Of a stretch of 64,000 nucleotides of DNA, positions 47,587 to 55,653 are shown piece by piece. The number at the start of each line of letters is the position of its first letter. Within the stretch, counting starts at the first letter, position 1. The translations under genes and the position numbers were made by a program. The notes under the pieces were generated by a model, which was given only the letters and a program-made list of their open reading frames with translations, was not told the DNA's origin and searched no databases. Origin of the DNA: Clostridium sp. DSM 17811 (GTDB lineage: Bacteria; Bacillota; Clostridia; Clostridiales; Clostridiaceae); assembly GCF_018861905.1 (NCBI RefSeq), contig NZ_JAHLDU010000010.1, positions 117,871 through 181,870 of the forward strand, written 5' to 3'.

Positions 47587-47935
47587 ATAGGCACCTCCTT
47601 AATAGTATATGGGTACACAAAAAATATTAATTGTAACTCATATAATGTGATTTAAATTCATGTTATAACAAACGATATGTTATAAGTGTTATCAGTACGT
47701 TATTCAACAAAATTTTAATAAGGGATTCATTAAGAAATTTTCGAATGAAAAGGGTAAGAATTTAAGCGTGGGTTTTTAAAATTCGTGTCTTCTCTTTTGT
47801 TAAGTGATTTAATGATCCAATTTTAATGCGTTAGTACGTATTAGATAGTTTTGTAAAGATTTCATTGTTACTAGGTAACTTTTTAAGTATATAACATTTT
47901 AAGAAAAAATGCAAGGGAAACTTTGAATTAAAATA
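47587..47935. other. 349-base gap without recognised content
   Basis: There is no ORF with a ribosome site. The stretch around 47740-47830 is slightly less AT-rich than its surroundings but shows no convincing fold. The leader of the 22-residue ORF is at its left end and the ywbE terminator at its right. Confidence 0.3.
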
Positions 47936-47973
47936 AAAATCCAATTTATTATTAATAATAAATTGGATTTTAA
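47936..47973 (-). terminator. terminator of the YwbE-like gene
   Basis: A 16-bp perfect stem AAAATCCAATTTATTA (47936-47951) with its complement (47956-47971) and TTAA loop; T-rich tail on the minus strand. Confidence 0.85.
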
Positions 47974-47983
47974 CTATTAAATT

Positions 47984-48199
47984 CTACTTTGAAATAATGG
48001 CTTGCACTCTGCCAACTTGGCCATCTTCTAACATAACTTTTATTCCTCTATGATGTACCGCTGAGTTTGTTAGTATTCTTTGAACTACACCCCTAGTTAA
48101 TTTAGTTGTTCTTTGGTCCTTTTTTAATACAACATCTACTGTAGTACCAACTGGTACGTTACTTCTTGTTTGTCCTCTGTTATCATTTTGCGTAATCAT
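47984..48199 (-). CDS. ywbE: YwbE-family protein (DUF2196)
   Basis: This 71-residue small basic protein belongs to the YwbE family. The key match is VGTTVDVVLKKDQRTTKLTRGVVQRILTNSAVHHRGIKVMLEDGQVGRVQ, essentially the whole family profile. The function is unknown; the KOW-like pattern suggests nucleic-acid association, which is inference. The ATG at 48199 with AAAGGAG upstream is preferred to an open extension of 13 codons. Confidence 0.9.
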   Translation of the reverse strand: MITQNDNRGQTRSNVPVGTTVDVVLKKDQRTTKLTRGVVQRILTNSAVHHRGIKVMLEDGQVGRVQAIISK

Positions 48200-48420
48200 G
48201 AACTTGTAGTCTCCTTTAATAAAATTACTTAAAAGCATATATGTACTCTTTAATATAATCTTTATTTATATAAGCTTATATAAAACAATACTCCATATAC
48301 CCTTGTTTTGTCAAAATAATTTTCATTTAGATAAATATTTTATAATAACTAATATAGAATAAAATAAATTAGTATGGAAACCATATTATAGAAAATATTT
48401 TTTGGAAAGGAGATATTGTG

Positions 48421-49050
48421 ATGATAGAATCATTATTATTCATACCTGATAATCTTTTAAACCCTATTATATCATCTACATCTATAATAATTGGTGCCGT
48501 TTTAGGTGGCATTTTCAGTTGGTTTATAAATAAAAATTCTACCGCGATATCAATTAAGACGCAGAGTAAAATTGAAAAGACCAATAGAGAATACGCGGAG
48601 CAAAATAAAGCTTTAAAGCTCAGTGAGTATGCGACAATTATTCAATTAGATATATGTACAACATTATTTCAAAGTTTAAGAATGTTAAAAGAATTTGATA
48701 ATGAGAACAAAATCAGTATTTATCCTATACCTATGAATTTTAATTATGCGCAGGCAATTGTGGCCTTATCAAAAGATTTTAATCTGAAAGATATTAGTTA
48801 TATTTATCAATTATATGGAATTATAGAAAAATTATATAATGATACAAAAGGTTATCATTATGATGAAAAACATTATACTTTAATAAAAGAGGATTATGAG
48901 ATGTTTATTAAGAAGATTTATGGAAATAACTTCTTAAGAGTTTTAGAATTTGATATCGATATAGTTACGTATGAAGATTTATATAACAACGAAATTATAA
49001 AACTAGGATATAAGAATGTACTTATAAAATTGGATAATATTACTCATTAG
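48421..49050 (+). CDS. membrane-anchored hypothetical protein
   Basis: This 209-residue protein has one N-terminal membrane span (about residues 13-36, IISSTSIIIGAVLGGIFSWF). A charged helix follows (NREYAEQNKALKLSEYATII), then a soluble domain rich in Tyr and Ile without a known motif. AAAGGAG lies before GTG 48418/ATG 48421; the ATG is preferred. No family is recognised. Confidence 0.65.
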   Translation: MIESLLFIPDNLLNPIISSTSIIIGAVLGGIFSWFINKNSTAISIKTQSKIEKTNREYAEQNKALKLSEYATIIQLDICTTLFQSLRMLKEFDNENKISIYPIPMNFNYAQAIVALSKDFNLKDISYIYQLYGIIEKLYNDTKGYHYDEKHYTLIKEDYEMFIKKIYGNNFLRVLEFDIDIVTYEDLYNNEIIKLGYKNVLIKLDNITH

Positions 49051-49284
49051 GTTCTTTAATCATGTAAATTAAGATATATTATAATATTAAAAAGTAATTT
49101 TGATCAAATTCTCTGTTATTTTATAATATTATATTGAAATTATAGAAGAACTAAGATAGACTGATTAGTAGAGAACACAACAAGTTGAGTTTGTATATAT
49201 AATGAAAAAGTGGAAATTATAAATTGGAACATAAATTCTATAGTATCTACCATTCTTGATTTGCTGCCGAAGGAGGAAGAATTT

Positions 49285-49443
49285 ATGTCAAGTAATAATA
49301 TTGAAATGATGAAAAAAATTATTGAAGAAAAGAAAAGGAAAAGTTCTGAGCAAAGTGGACTTTCAAGAGCTACTAAGGTAATTGGTAAAAAAAGCAAAGC
49401 GGCAAGAAGTACTAAAAAAACTGGTGGATTATTCGATAAATAA
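49285..49443 (+). CDS. small basic conserved protein
   Basis: This 52-residue, strongly basic protein reads MSSNNIEMMKKIIEEKKRKS and ends KSKAARSTKKTGGLFDK. The TKKTGGLFDK ending is one I associate with short conserved clostridial proteins of unknown role. The ATG is placed by AAGGAGG; a longer in-frame extension to 49210 lacks a site. It could bind nucleic acid, judging only from charge. Confidence 0.65.
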   Translation: MSSNNIEMMKKIIEEKKRKSSEQSGLSRATKVIGKKSKAARSTKKTGGLFDK

Positions 49444-49524
49444 AAAGCTATTCTTAATAGTAACTTCGTTACATAAACTATTTTTAAGGTAATATCCAAA
49501 CTTAATTAATATTAATTTGAAAAT

Positions 49525-49557
49525 GAGCTCCTATTTTAGGGGTTTTATTTTTTTGTA
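49525..49557 (+). terminator. terminator after the small basic protein gene
   Basis: A short stem CTCCTA/TAGGGG (with a G-U pair) is followed by TTTTATTTTTTT. Confidence 0.6.
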
Positions 49558-49723
49558 TTTCTATTAAAATTCCTAGTGTAAATTACAATATCAAATTATG
49601 ATTAAAGTCTAGTGATAAATCAAAAAGAAAAAAGTTAATATTATATTAAGCATAATATTAAACATATCAAAATATTTATATTATATAAACGATAAAATTC
49701 TATAAACAAAATAGGAGGGTTTT

Positions 49724-50872
49724 ATGATATATCTTGATAATGCTGCCACAAGTTTTCCCAAACCAGTGGGGGTCTATTCCGAAGTATTAAAGTGCATGGA
49801 AAATTATGCTGCAAATCCAGGGAGAGGTTCTTATGATATGGTAATTGAGGCTTCTTCTAAAATTATGGATACAAGGCAAGAGTTAAGTGAACTTTTCAAC
49901 ATTCCTAACCTATTAAACATTATTTTTACTTGTAATGCTACTGAATCTCTAAATATAGGCATAAAAGGAATACTAAAGCCAGGGGATCATGTTATTAGTA
50001 CAGTAATTGAACATAACTCGGTTTTAAGACCATTAAATTACCTAAGTAAAAAAGGAATAACATTTACTCTTTTGGGTGTTGATGAAAATGGGTATTTAAA
50101 CATTAATAATCTAAAAAAGAAGATACGTAGAAAGACTAAAGCAATCATAATAAACCATACTTCCAATGTATTAGGAACTGTGCAAGATATAAGAAGTATA
50201 GGCCAAATCGCAAAAGAATCAGGAATAATATTTATGGTCGATGCATCTCAAAGTGCAGGAGTTTTACCAATAGATGTAGTACTTGATAATATTGATTTAT
50301 TAGCTTTTCCTGGTCATAAAGGATTATATGGGCCACAAGGTACAGGAGGCCTTTATATAAAAGAAGGTGTCAATCTGGATTCGTTTATTCAAGGAGGAAC
50401 TGGAAGTGATTCACTGTCTATGAGGCAACCGGACTTTCTACCTGATAAATTCGAAAGTGGAACCTTGAATACACCAGGAATAGCAGGATTGTATGAAGGT
50501 TTAAGGTTTATTAAAAAAATAGGGATAGAAAACATAAGGAACCATGAAATTATGTTAGTGGGATATTTAGTAAAAGAATTAAAAAAATTATCTTATATTA
50601 AAATTTATGGAGGAACTGATTATGAAAACAGGGGAGCAGTAGTTTCTTTAAATATAGACAATGTAGATGCATCTGAAGTAGGAGATTTGCTTAATAAAAG
50701 AGGAATAGCAGTTAGAACTGGTTTTCACTGTGCATCACTAATACACAATATAATTGGTACAAGTCAAAGAGGAACGGTTAGGATAAGCCCAGGATATTTT
50801 AATAGCTTAGACGATATTGAAAAACTTATTAAAGCTTTAAAAGATATACATGGAAAAAGGCCCTTTTTATAG
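49724..50872 (+). CDS. NifS-like cysteine desulfurase / class V aminotransferase
   Basis: This 382-residue PLP enzyme belongs to the cysteine desulfurase-like group (resembling TIGR01977). It opens MIYLDNAATSFPKP, has the PLP lysine in FPGHKGLYGPQG (K199), the SGTLNTPGIAGL box, and a catalytic-type cysteine in GFHCASL (C336). It probably mobilises sulfur or selenium from (seleno)cysteine. Such genes often accompany DUF3343 and selenium-related genes; a DUF3343 gene lies 4.4 kb downstream, beyond the spore-surface cluster. TAGGAGGG precedes the ATG. The stop codon overlaps a terminator. Confidence 0.88.
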   Translation: MIYLDNAATSFPKPVGVYSEVLKCMENYAANPGRGSYDMVIEASSKIMDTRQELSELFNIPNLLNIIFTCNATESLNIGIKGILKPGDHVISTVIEHNSVLRPLNYLSKKGITFTLLGVDENGYLNINNLKKKIRRKTKAIIINHTSNVLGTVQDIRSIGQIAKESGIIFMVDASQSAGVLPIDVVLDNIDLLAFPGHKGLYGPQGTGGLYIKEGVNLDSFIQGGTGSDSLSMRQPDFLPDKFESGTLNTPGIAGLYEGLRFIKKIGIENIRNHEIMLVGYLVKELKKLSYIKIYGGTDYENRGAVVSLNIDNVDASEVGDLLNKRGIAVRTGFHCASLIHNIIGTSQRGTVRISPGYFNSLDDIEKLIKALKDIHGKRPFL

Positions 50873-50886
50873 GGTCTTTTTCTTTA
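50854..50886 (+). terminator. terminator overlapping the NifS-like stop codon
   Basis: AAAAAGGCCCT pairs with AGGGTCTTTTT (one G-U pair). The TAG stop of the gene lies in the loop/right arm. Confidence 0.8.
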
Positions 50887-50894
50887 ATATGCTA

Positions 50895-51440
50895 TTAGTA
50901 GCAATTACAGTTAACTTCATTTTCTACTACTAAAGCTGAAAATGTTGGATTGTTAATAACGGTAGTTCCTGCAGCACCATCCTCAGTAACAGTTACAACT
51001 ACAGTATACGTGCAACATTCGTCGAAACATGAGTCACTATCACAATCACAATCACAAACTATGAAAGTAAAGGCATCAGACCCAGTAGTACCAGCTGGTC
51101 TAGAAAAAGTCCATACAGGTCCAAGTGCGGTTGCTGTAGTTTGCTTTCTACATTGTTTAAATATTTGGAAATCAAGGGTTACTTCTGCACCTATAGTAAC
51201 TATATTACTTGCAAATTCAAACTTAATGCATGGATTACAAAAATGTTCAGTTTTTAAATTAAGCGTATTAAGTGTAAAGCTAGTAGGCGTAGGAAGTGTA
51301 GATGGAATTGTTACTGGGAAGCCTGTTTTGCACTTTAATAAAAATTCAGCCTCTTTTTCTTTTTTATGGTTATCCTCTTTTTCTTTTTTACAGCCACATC
51401 CTTTTTCTTCTTGCCAATTACCTTTTGACATTGAATTCAT
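50895..51440 (-). CDS. DUF4489 protein, probable spore-surface component
   Basis: This 181-residue, cysteine-rich protein (14 Cys) has no signal peptide. A Lys/Glu-rich N-terminus with GCGCKKEKED is followed by a beta-rich domain typical of DUF4489 (LNLKTEHFCNPCIKFEFASNIVTIGAEVTLDFQIFK) and a cluster VCDCDCDSDSCFDECC. A SigK-type promoter lies about 95 bases upstream. The family is known from clostridial spore formers, and coat/exosporium placement is inferred from the Cys content and promoter. AGGAGG precedes the ATG. It is followed by two further Cys-rich genes on the same strand. Confidence 0.82.
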   Translation of the reverse strand: MNSMSKGNWQEEKGCGCKKEKEDNHKKEKEAEFLLKCKTGFPVTIPSTLPTPTSFTLNTLNLKTEHFCNPCIKFEFASNIVTIGAEVTLDFQIFKQCRKQTTATALGPVWTFSRPAGTTGSDAFTFIVCDCDCDSDSCFDECCTYTVVVTVTEDGAAGTTVINNPTFSALVVENEVNCNCY

Positions 51441-51535
51441 ATATTTATTCCTCCTAAATTTTAATTCGTTATATAGAGTAAAAGAATTCTAAATGTACTG
51501 TTTATAGGGGTGGATATATTAGAACTCTTATACTA

Positions 51536-51563
51536 TAATGTATGAGTCTTACATACAAATGTT
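51536..51563 (-). promoter_or_regulatory. SigK-type promoter of the DUF4489 gene
   Basis: On the minus strand: AACA (51563-51560), 15 bases, CATACATTA (51544-51536). Both elements match the SigK consensus fully. Confidence 0.65.
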
Positions 51564-51593
51564 CTAGTTATTTTAAACTTTCCTAGAATTTAC

Positions 51594-52358
51594 TCACTCA
51601 TCATCTTCTTCACATTCATCATCAAACAAAGGCCTAAGTTTTTGATCTGGGAAGAACTTTGGAACTGGGGCCCTATCAAATTTTTCACAAGGATTTTCTT
51701 CGCATTCCTCTTCGCATTGGCAAGGTACTGGGCAATATCCATATGCAGGAATTAATAATTGAACAATTAGTTCACATTTTACAATAAGATGAAATCCTAA
51801 GGTTACATCTAAAACACTATTATCACAATCATCTTTGCAAAAAATTCCATCTAAACATTCTGCTACCAATTCAAGTTTTATAATATCAGAATCAAGATCA
51901 CTGGATTTACCAGTTGAAACTGTTGTAGCAGATATTTGTGCTATTGAATCTGGACAATATAGTTTTGGTATAACCTCTGTACGATTAATCTCATAAAACT
52001 CACATTTAGTTTCTCCATCACAATTTATAAATTCTGCATAAAATGAAATTACAAAGCAAACTATTACTTTCTTATAACTAGGATTTTTCTTTAATGGGAT
52101 TTTCTCTACTGAAATTAGCTTTAAATTAAAATCTCTGCACCCTGTAAATACTCTTGGATTGTCAAGAGGGTCACTTCTTAATTCTGCATCTGTATCTACG
52201 GTATCTGGTCCGCACCCATAAACTAAACACCTTTTAATTAGGCATTGGTCAAATACTTTTGGAATTTCAACACATACCAACTCGGCTGGATCAGGAAGGT
52301 GTCCTTGTTTGTTAACAACACCAGGTCTTGCAATAAAGTCATTATGAGTAATAGACAT
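51594..52358 (-). CDS. Cys-rich spore-surface-type protein, tandem paralogue A
   Basis: This 254-residue protein with 19 cysteines has no signal peptide. It opens MSITHNDFIARPGVVNKQGHL. The C-terminal part reads LIVKCELIVQLLIPAYGYC followed by PVPCQCEEECEENPCEKFDR and an acidic tail. The alternating-strand pattern resembles DUF3794/SPOCS-type spore proteins, with moderate confidence. It is roughly 80% identical by eye to the next gene, so it arose by tandem duplication. It has its own SigK-type promoter and AGGAGG. A structural role in coat or exosporium is inferred. Confidence 0.8.
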   Translation of the reverse strand: MSITHNDFIARPGVVNKQGHLPDPAELVCVEIPKVFDQCLIKRCLVYGCGPDTVDTDAELRSDPLDNPRVFTGCRDFNLKLISVEKIPLKKNPSYKKVIVCFVISFYAEFINCDGETKCEFYEINRTEVIPKLYCPDSIAQISATTVSTGKSSDLDSDIIKLELVAECLDGIFCKDDCDNSVLDVTLGFHLIVKCELIVQLLIPAYGYCPVPCQCEEECEENPCEKFDRAPVPKFFPDQKLRPLFDDECEEDDE

Positions 52359-52412
52359 ATATTATCCTCCTTTTATGTTAAGTGATACACTACTAATTCG
52401 TGTTCTCTATTT

Positions 52413-52440
52413 TATAATATGCAGTTGCCTATAAGTTGTG
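52413..52440 (-). promoter_or_regulatory. SigK-type promoter of paralogue A
   Basis: On the minus strand: CACA (52440-52437), 15 bases, CATATTATA (52421-52413). The block is duplicated at 53411-53438. Confidence 0.7.
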
Positions 52441-52612
52441 ATTAATATATTGGTTGTTAAAATAAATAGTTTTAAAATGTTAATTTTAAATTAGATTTTT
52501 TTTAAAAAGACCCTTTTTTTAGAGCCCTTTTATCTATTCAAGTACTAATAATAATGGTAATAAATGTAATAAATGTAATGAAAGTAGTTATGGGGTACAA
52601 TATAAGTGTCAC

Positions 52613-53356
52613 TTACTCATCAAATAAGGGTTTAAGCTTTTGATCCGGGAAAAATTTTGGAACCGGAGCCCGATCAAATTTTTCACATGGATCTTCTTCA
52701 CAATCTTCTTCGCATTTACAAGGAACGGGGCAATAACCATATGCAGGAATTAATAGCTGAACAATTAGCTCACATTTTACAATAAGATGAAATCCTAAGG
52801 TTATATCTAAGAAACTTTCACCACAATCATCTTTGTAAAAAAAACCATCTAGACATTCTGGTACCAACTCAAGTTTTATAATTTCAGAATCACTATCACT
52901 TGATTTACCAGTAGGCACAGAAGTAGTAGATATTTGTGCTATTGAATCTGGGCAATATAGTTTTGATATAACTTCTGTACGATTAATTTCATAAAAATCG
53001 TAGCTTGTTTCTCCTTTACAATCTATAAAATCCGCATAAAATGAAATTACAAAACAAACTACTATTTTTTTATAACTAGAATTTTTCTTTAATGGAATTT
53101 TTTCTACCGAAATAAGCGTTAGATGGAAATTTCTACATCCTGTAAATATTTTTGGGTCATTAAGGGGATTGCTTCTTAACTCCGCATCTGTATCAAATGT
53201 ATCTGGTCCACAACCATAAATTAAGCATCTTTTAATTAGACACTGGTCAAAAACTTTTGGAATTTCAATGCAAACTAATTCAGATGGATCAGGGAGGTAT
53301 CCTTGTTTATTAACGATACCTGGTCTTGGAATAAAATCATCATGTGTAATAGCCAT
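52613..53356 (-). CDS. Cys-rich spore-surface-type protein, tandem paralogue B
   Basis: This 247-residue protein has 16 cysteines and the same domain order as paralogue A: MAITHDDFIPRPGIVNKQGY, then CLIKRCLIYGCGPDT, then LIVQLLIPAYGYC and a PCKCEEDCEEDPC cluster. It lacks the acidic ECEEDDE end of A and has lost three cysteines of the central part. Its promoter region is a copy of that of A. No strong terminator separates it from A, but the 250-base gap and separate promoters suggest independent transcription. Confidence 0.8.
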   Translation of the reverse strand: MAITHDDFIPRPGIVNKQGYLPDPSELVCIEIPKVFDQCLIKRCLIYGCGPDTFDTDAELRSNPLNDPKIFTGCRNFHLTLISVEKIPLKKNSSYKKIVVCFVISFYADFIDCKGETSYDFYEINRTEVISKLYCPDSIAQISTTSVPTGKSSDSDSEIIKLELVPECLDGFFYKDDCGESFLDITLGFHLIVKCELIVQLLIPAYGYCPVPCKCEEDCEEDPCEKFDRAPVPKFFPDQKLKPLFDE

Positions 53357-53410
53357 TAATTCTCCTCCTTTTATGTCAAGATATACACTTTTAATTCGTG
53401 TACCTTAGGG

Positions 53411-53438
53411 TATATTATGCAGGTGCCTATTAGTTGTG
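53411..53438 (-). promoter_or_regulatory. SigK-type promoter of paralogue B
   Basis: On the minus strand: CACA (53438-53435), 15 bases, CATAATATA (53419-53411). Flanking AACTAATAGGCACCT is nearly the same as at paralogue A. Confidence 0.7.
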
Positions 53439-53568
53439 AGTGATATACTTTTTTATTAAAATTATCAAATACTGTATTATGGATTCACTATATATAGTTT
53501 TTAATATCCACTATTAGGTTATATAATGCTTTGTATTAAAATATAATTTCTATAGGGAGATGAGTAAT

Positions 53569-55104
53569 ATGATAATATGTAGTCCATGTTTATTATACGA
53601 TGATGAAAATCATATATGGAAATTCTATATAAACGATAATAGAGAACTAGTATATAGTATTATGTACAATGAAGATAAATGGACTAAAGAAAAAAAAATT
53701 GATAATGAAGTTATAGATTTTGCAGTAAGTTTAGATATAAATAACAAAATATGTATTATATATAGTGTCAAACTCGGAGAGCTTAAGTATTGTGTATGGG
53801 AGGTTAATAATTGGCTTGGAAAAACTATTTATACTTTTGAAAATAAACACTATGAGATGTCAGAATTAACTGTTATTACAATTCATAAATCAATAAATAT
53901 ATTTTTCATAGCAAAAAACAACATAAATAAAATAAACTGTTCTTTAATTCATTTATGCTTAAATAAGGATGGTAGCATATTTAATACAATAGATACCATA
54001 CCATTTCAAAAAGATATTTTTTTTCATTATGAAGTACAGAGGTTAGAAAATGATAATTTATCTTTAATATTTATTAAAGGCGAAAAGGATGAAGTAGTAC
54101 TAAATTTCATAGAATACAGAAATAATAAATGGAGTAATCCCAAAAGATTATATGGTATTATTGGTAGTAATGTTAACTTTTACACATTATTGCATTTAGA
54201 TAATATAAATATAATGAATTTGTCTAAAGAAGGTCCTTTATATCTGCTAGAACATGTACTAATTGAACCTGATGGGAAAATGAAAAATTATAAAGTACAT
54301 GAAACGTCTTATAAACCAACTAACTTTTGTCTGGTTGAAATTAAAGGCATACTTTGGTCAATGTGGTCTGAAGGTGAAAATGTTTTTGTGTCTTCATTTA
54401 AAGACAAATGGAGTGAACCCTTCAGATATTATACGGAAACAACCGATGAATTTTTAATATACAAATATTTATCTTTAAATAATACAAATAATGATATAAA
54501 GTGTAGATATGTACTAGGAACAAATTCTTTTGAAATAAATTTAGTGTTACCTACCTACACAAATAATGACCATAATAGTGATCTTTCCAAAACAAATAAA
54601 GTAGATAAAAAAGTAACACTAGATTCTACTGTTGAAAAAGCCAAAAATAATTTACAAGAAGAAATTTTGATTTTAAAAAAAGAAAACAAAGATTTGAAAA
54701 AAGAACTTATAGATTTGCAAATAAAGTATCAACAAAAACTAAGGGTTATAGAGGAATCTGAAGATAATTTCTTTAGACTTACAACTGCAAAGAAAAAGGC
54801 TGAAGAAAAACTTTCTATAATAGCTGAAATTCAAAAAACTTCTATGGAAAAATTAAAGGTAATGGAAGTTGAAAAAATATCTAGTACTGTACTACTAGAT
54901 GAATTAACAAATAAATCACAGGAACTTGCTAATGAATATGAGGGATTAAAAAAGCAGAAAATATCTAAATCTAATGTTATAAGCGAATTGGAAAATAAAT
55001 TGCAACAATTAACTAATGAAAAGGAATCGTTAAGGCAAGATTTAGATTTCGAAAAAAGCATAGGTATTGTAGATAGAATTTTTAAAAAAAGGTCTGAAAA
55101 ATAA
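53569..55104 (+). CDS. beta-propeller-like protein with C-terminal coiled coil
   Basis: This 511-residue protein has two parts. The N-terminal part (about 1-330) consists of repeating Trp-containing strands (WKFYINDNRELVYSI, WTKEKKIDNE, WSNPKRLYG, LWSMWSEGENVFVSSFKDKWSEPFRYY) that suggest a beta-propeller. The C-terminal part (about 360-495) is a long coiled coil rich in Lys/Glu, ending VDRIFKKR. There is no signal peptide. The start at 53569 is chosen because AGGGAG directly abuts an earlier ATG at 53560. It is divergent from paralogue B. A scaffolding role at the spore surface is inferred from position only. Confidence 0.7.
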   Translation: MIICSPCLLYDDENHIWKFYINDNRELVYSIMYNEDKWTKEKKIDNEVIDFAVSLDINNKICIIYSVKLGELKYCVWEVNNWLGKTIYTFENKHYEMSELTVITIHKSINIFFIAKNNINKINCSLIHLCLNKDGSIFNTIDTIPFQKDIFFHYEVQRLENDNLSLIFIKGEKDEVVLNFIEYRNNKWSNPKRLYGIIGSNVNFYTLLHLDNINIMNLSKEGPLYLLEHVLIEPDGKMKNYKVHETSYKPTNFCLVEIKGILWSMWSEGENVFVSSFKDKWSEPFRYYTETTDEFLIYKYLSLNNTNNDIKCRYVLGTNSFEINLVLPTYTNNDHNSDLSKTNKVDKKVTLDSTVEKAKNNLQEEILILKKENKDLKKELIDLQIKYQQKLRVIEESEDNFFRLTTAKKKAEEKLSIIAEIQKTSMEKLKVMEVEKISSTVLLDELTNKSQELANEYEGLKKQKISKSNVISELENKLQQLTNEKESLRQDLDFEKSIGIVDRIFKKRSEK

Positions 55105-55173
55105 ATGTCATATTAATATAAGAAACTCAAGATAAAATATTTCACTTTAAATAAGTAAGATGAATTTAGTTAG

Positions 55174-55201
55174 CACAATAGTAATATGTTTTCATATTAT
55201 A
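55174..55201 (+). promoter_or_regulatory. SigK-type promoter of the DUF3343 gene
   Basis: CACA (55174-55177), 15 bases, CATATTATA (55193-55201). It lies about 70 bases before the start codon. Confidence 0.65.
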
Positions 55202-55274
55202 CAATATCCATTTATTTTATTTAATATAAAATCCTTTATAAACTTGATTAGCAACAAGGGGGATGTACAAGACT

Positions 55275-55541
55275 ATGCAAGTAGAAGAAACCGAGTATTT
55301 AGTTGTTTACCCAGGTCACAATACTACAACACTTCTGTACCAAAGACTTTTAAAGAAGTCTTGCAATGTTGAATTAGTATCAACACCAATAAAAATATCT
55401 TATGGTTGCAGTCTATCCATTAAATTTAAAGAAATCTATATTGATATTGTTAATGCTGAAATCCTAAAAATCAGTATAAAACCCAAAGGGGTATACAGAA
55501 TTATTAAAAAACCAAAGTTTAATAACTACGAAATGATTTAG
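55275..55541 (+). CDS. DUF3343 protein (putative Se/S carrier-like)
   Basis: This 88-residue protein belongs to the DUF3343 family, annotated as putative selenium/sulfur carrier. The family pattern is a ferredoxin-like small domain with TEYLVVYPGHNTTTLLYQRLLKKS, then VELVSTPIKISYGCSLSIKF, whose cysteine is the conserved one. The start is ambiguous. AAGGGGG abuts ATG 55263, so ATG 55275 is preferred. The upstream SigK-type promoter predicts expression in the late mother cell. A NifS-like desulfurase gene is encoded at 49724-50872. Confidence 0.8.
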   Translation: MQVEETEYLVVYPGHNTTTLLYQRLLKKSCNVELVSTPIKISYGCSLSIKFKEIYIDIVNAEILKISIKPKGVYRIIKKPKFNNYEMI

Positions 55542-55560
55542 TTTGCGTTTGTATTATTTT

Positions 55561-55589
55561 GGATTTGGGTTTTCCGAATCCTTTTTTTA
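55561..55589 (+). terminator. terminator after the DUF3343 gene
   Basis: GGATTTGG (55561-55568) pairs with CCGAATCC (55574-55581) through one G-U pair, followed by seven T. Confidence 0.85.
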
Positions 55590-55653
55590 GTTTGTGCATA
55601 TTTTATGAAGTTAAAGCATATTTTCTATTAATAAGGCAAAGGGTGTGATTAGA

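Noticed and set aside
50950..51492. 180-codon ORF antisense to the DUF4489 gene
   Set aside because: The minus-strand gene has AGGAGG, a family match and a promoter; the plus-strand frame has none.
55160..55372. 70-codon ORF overlapping the DUF3343 gene
   Set aside because: Different frame, no ribosome site, covers the SigK-type promoter.
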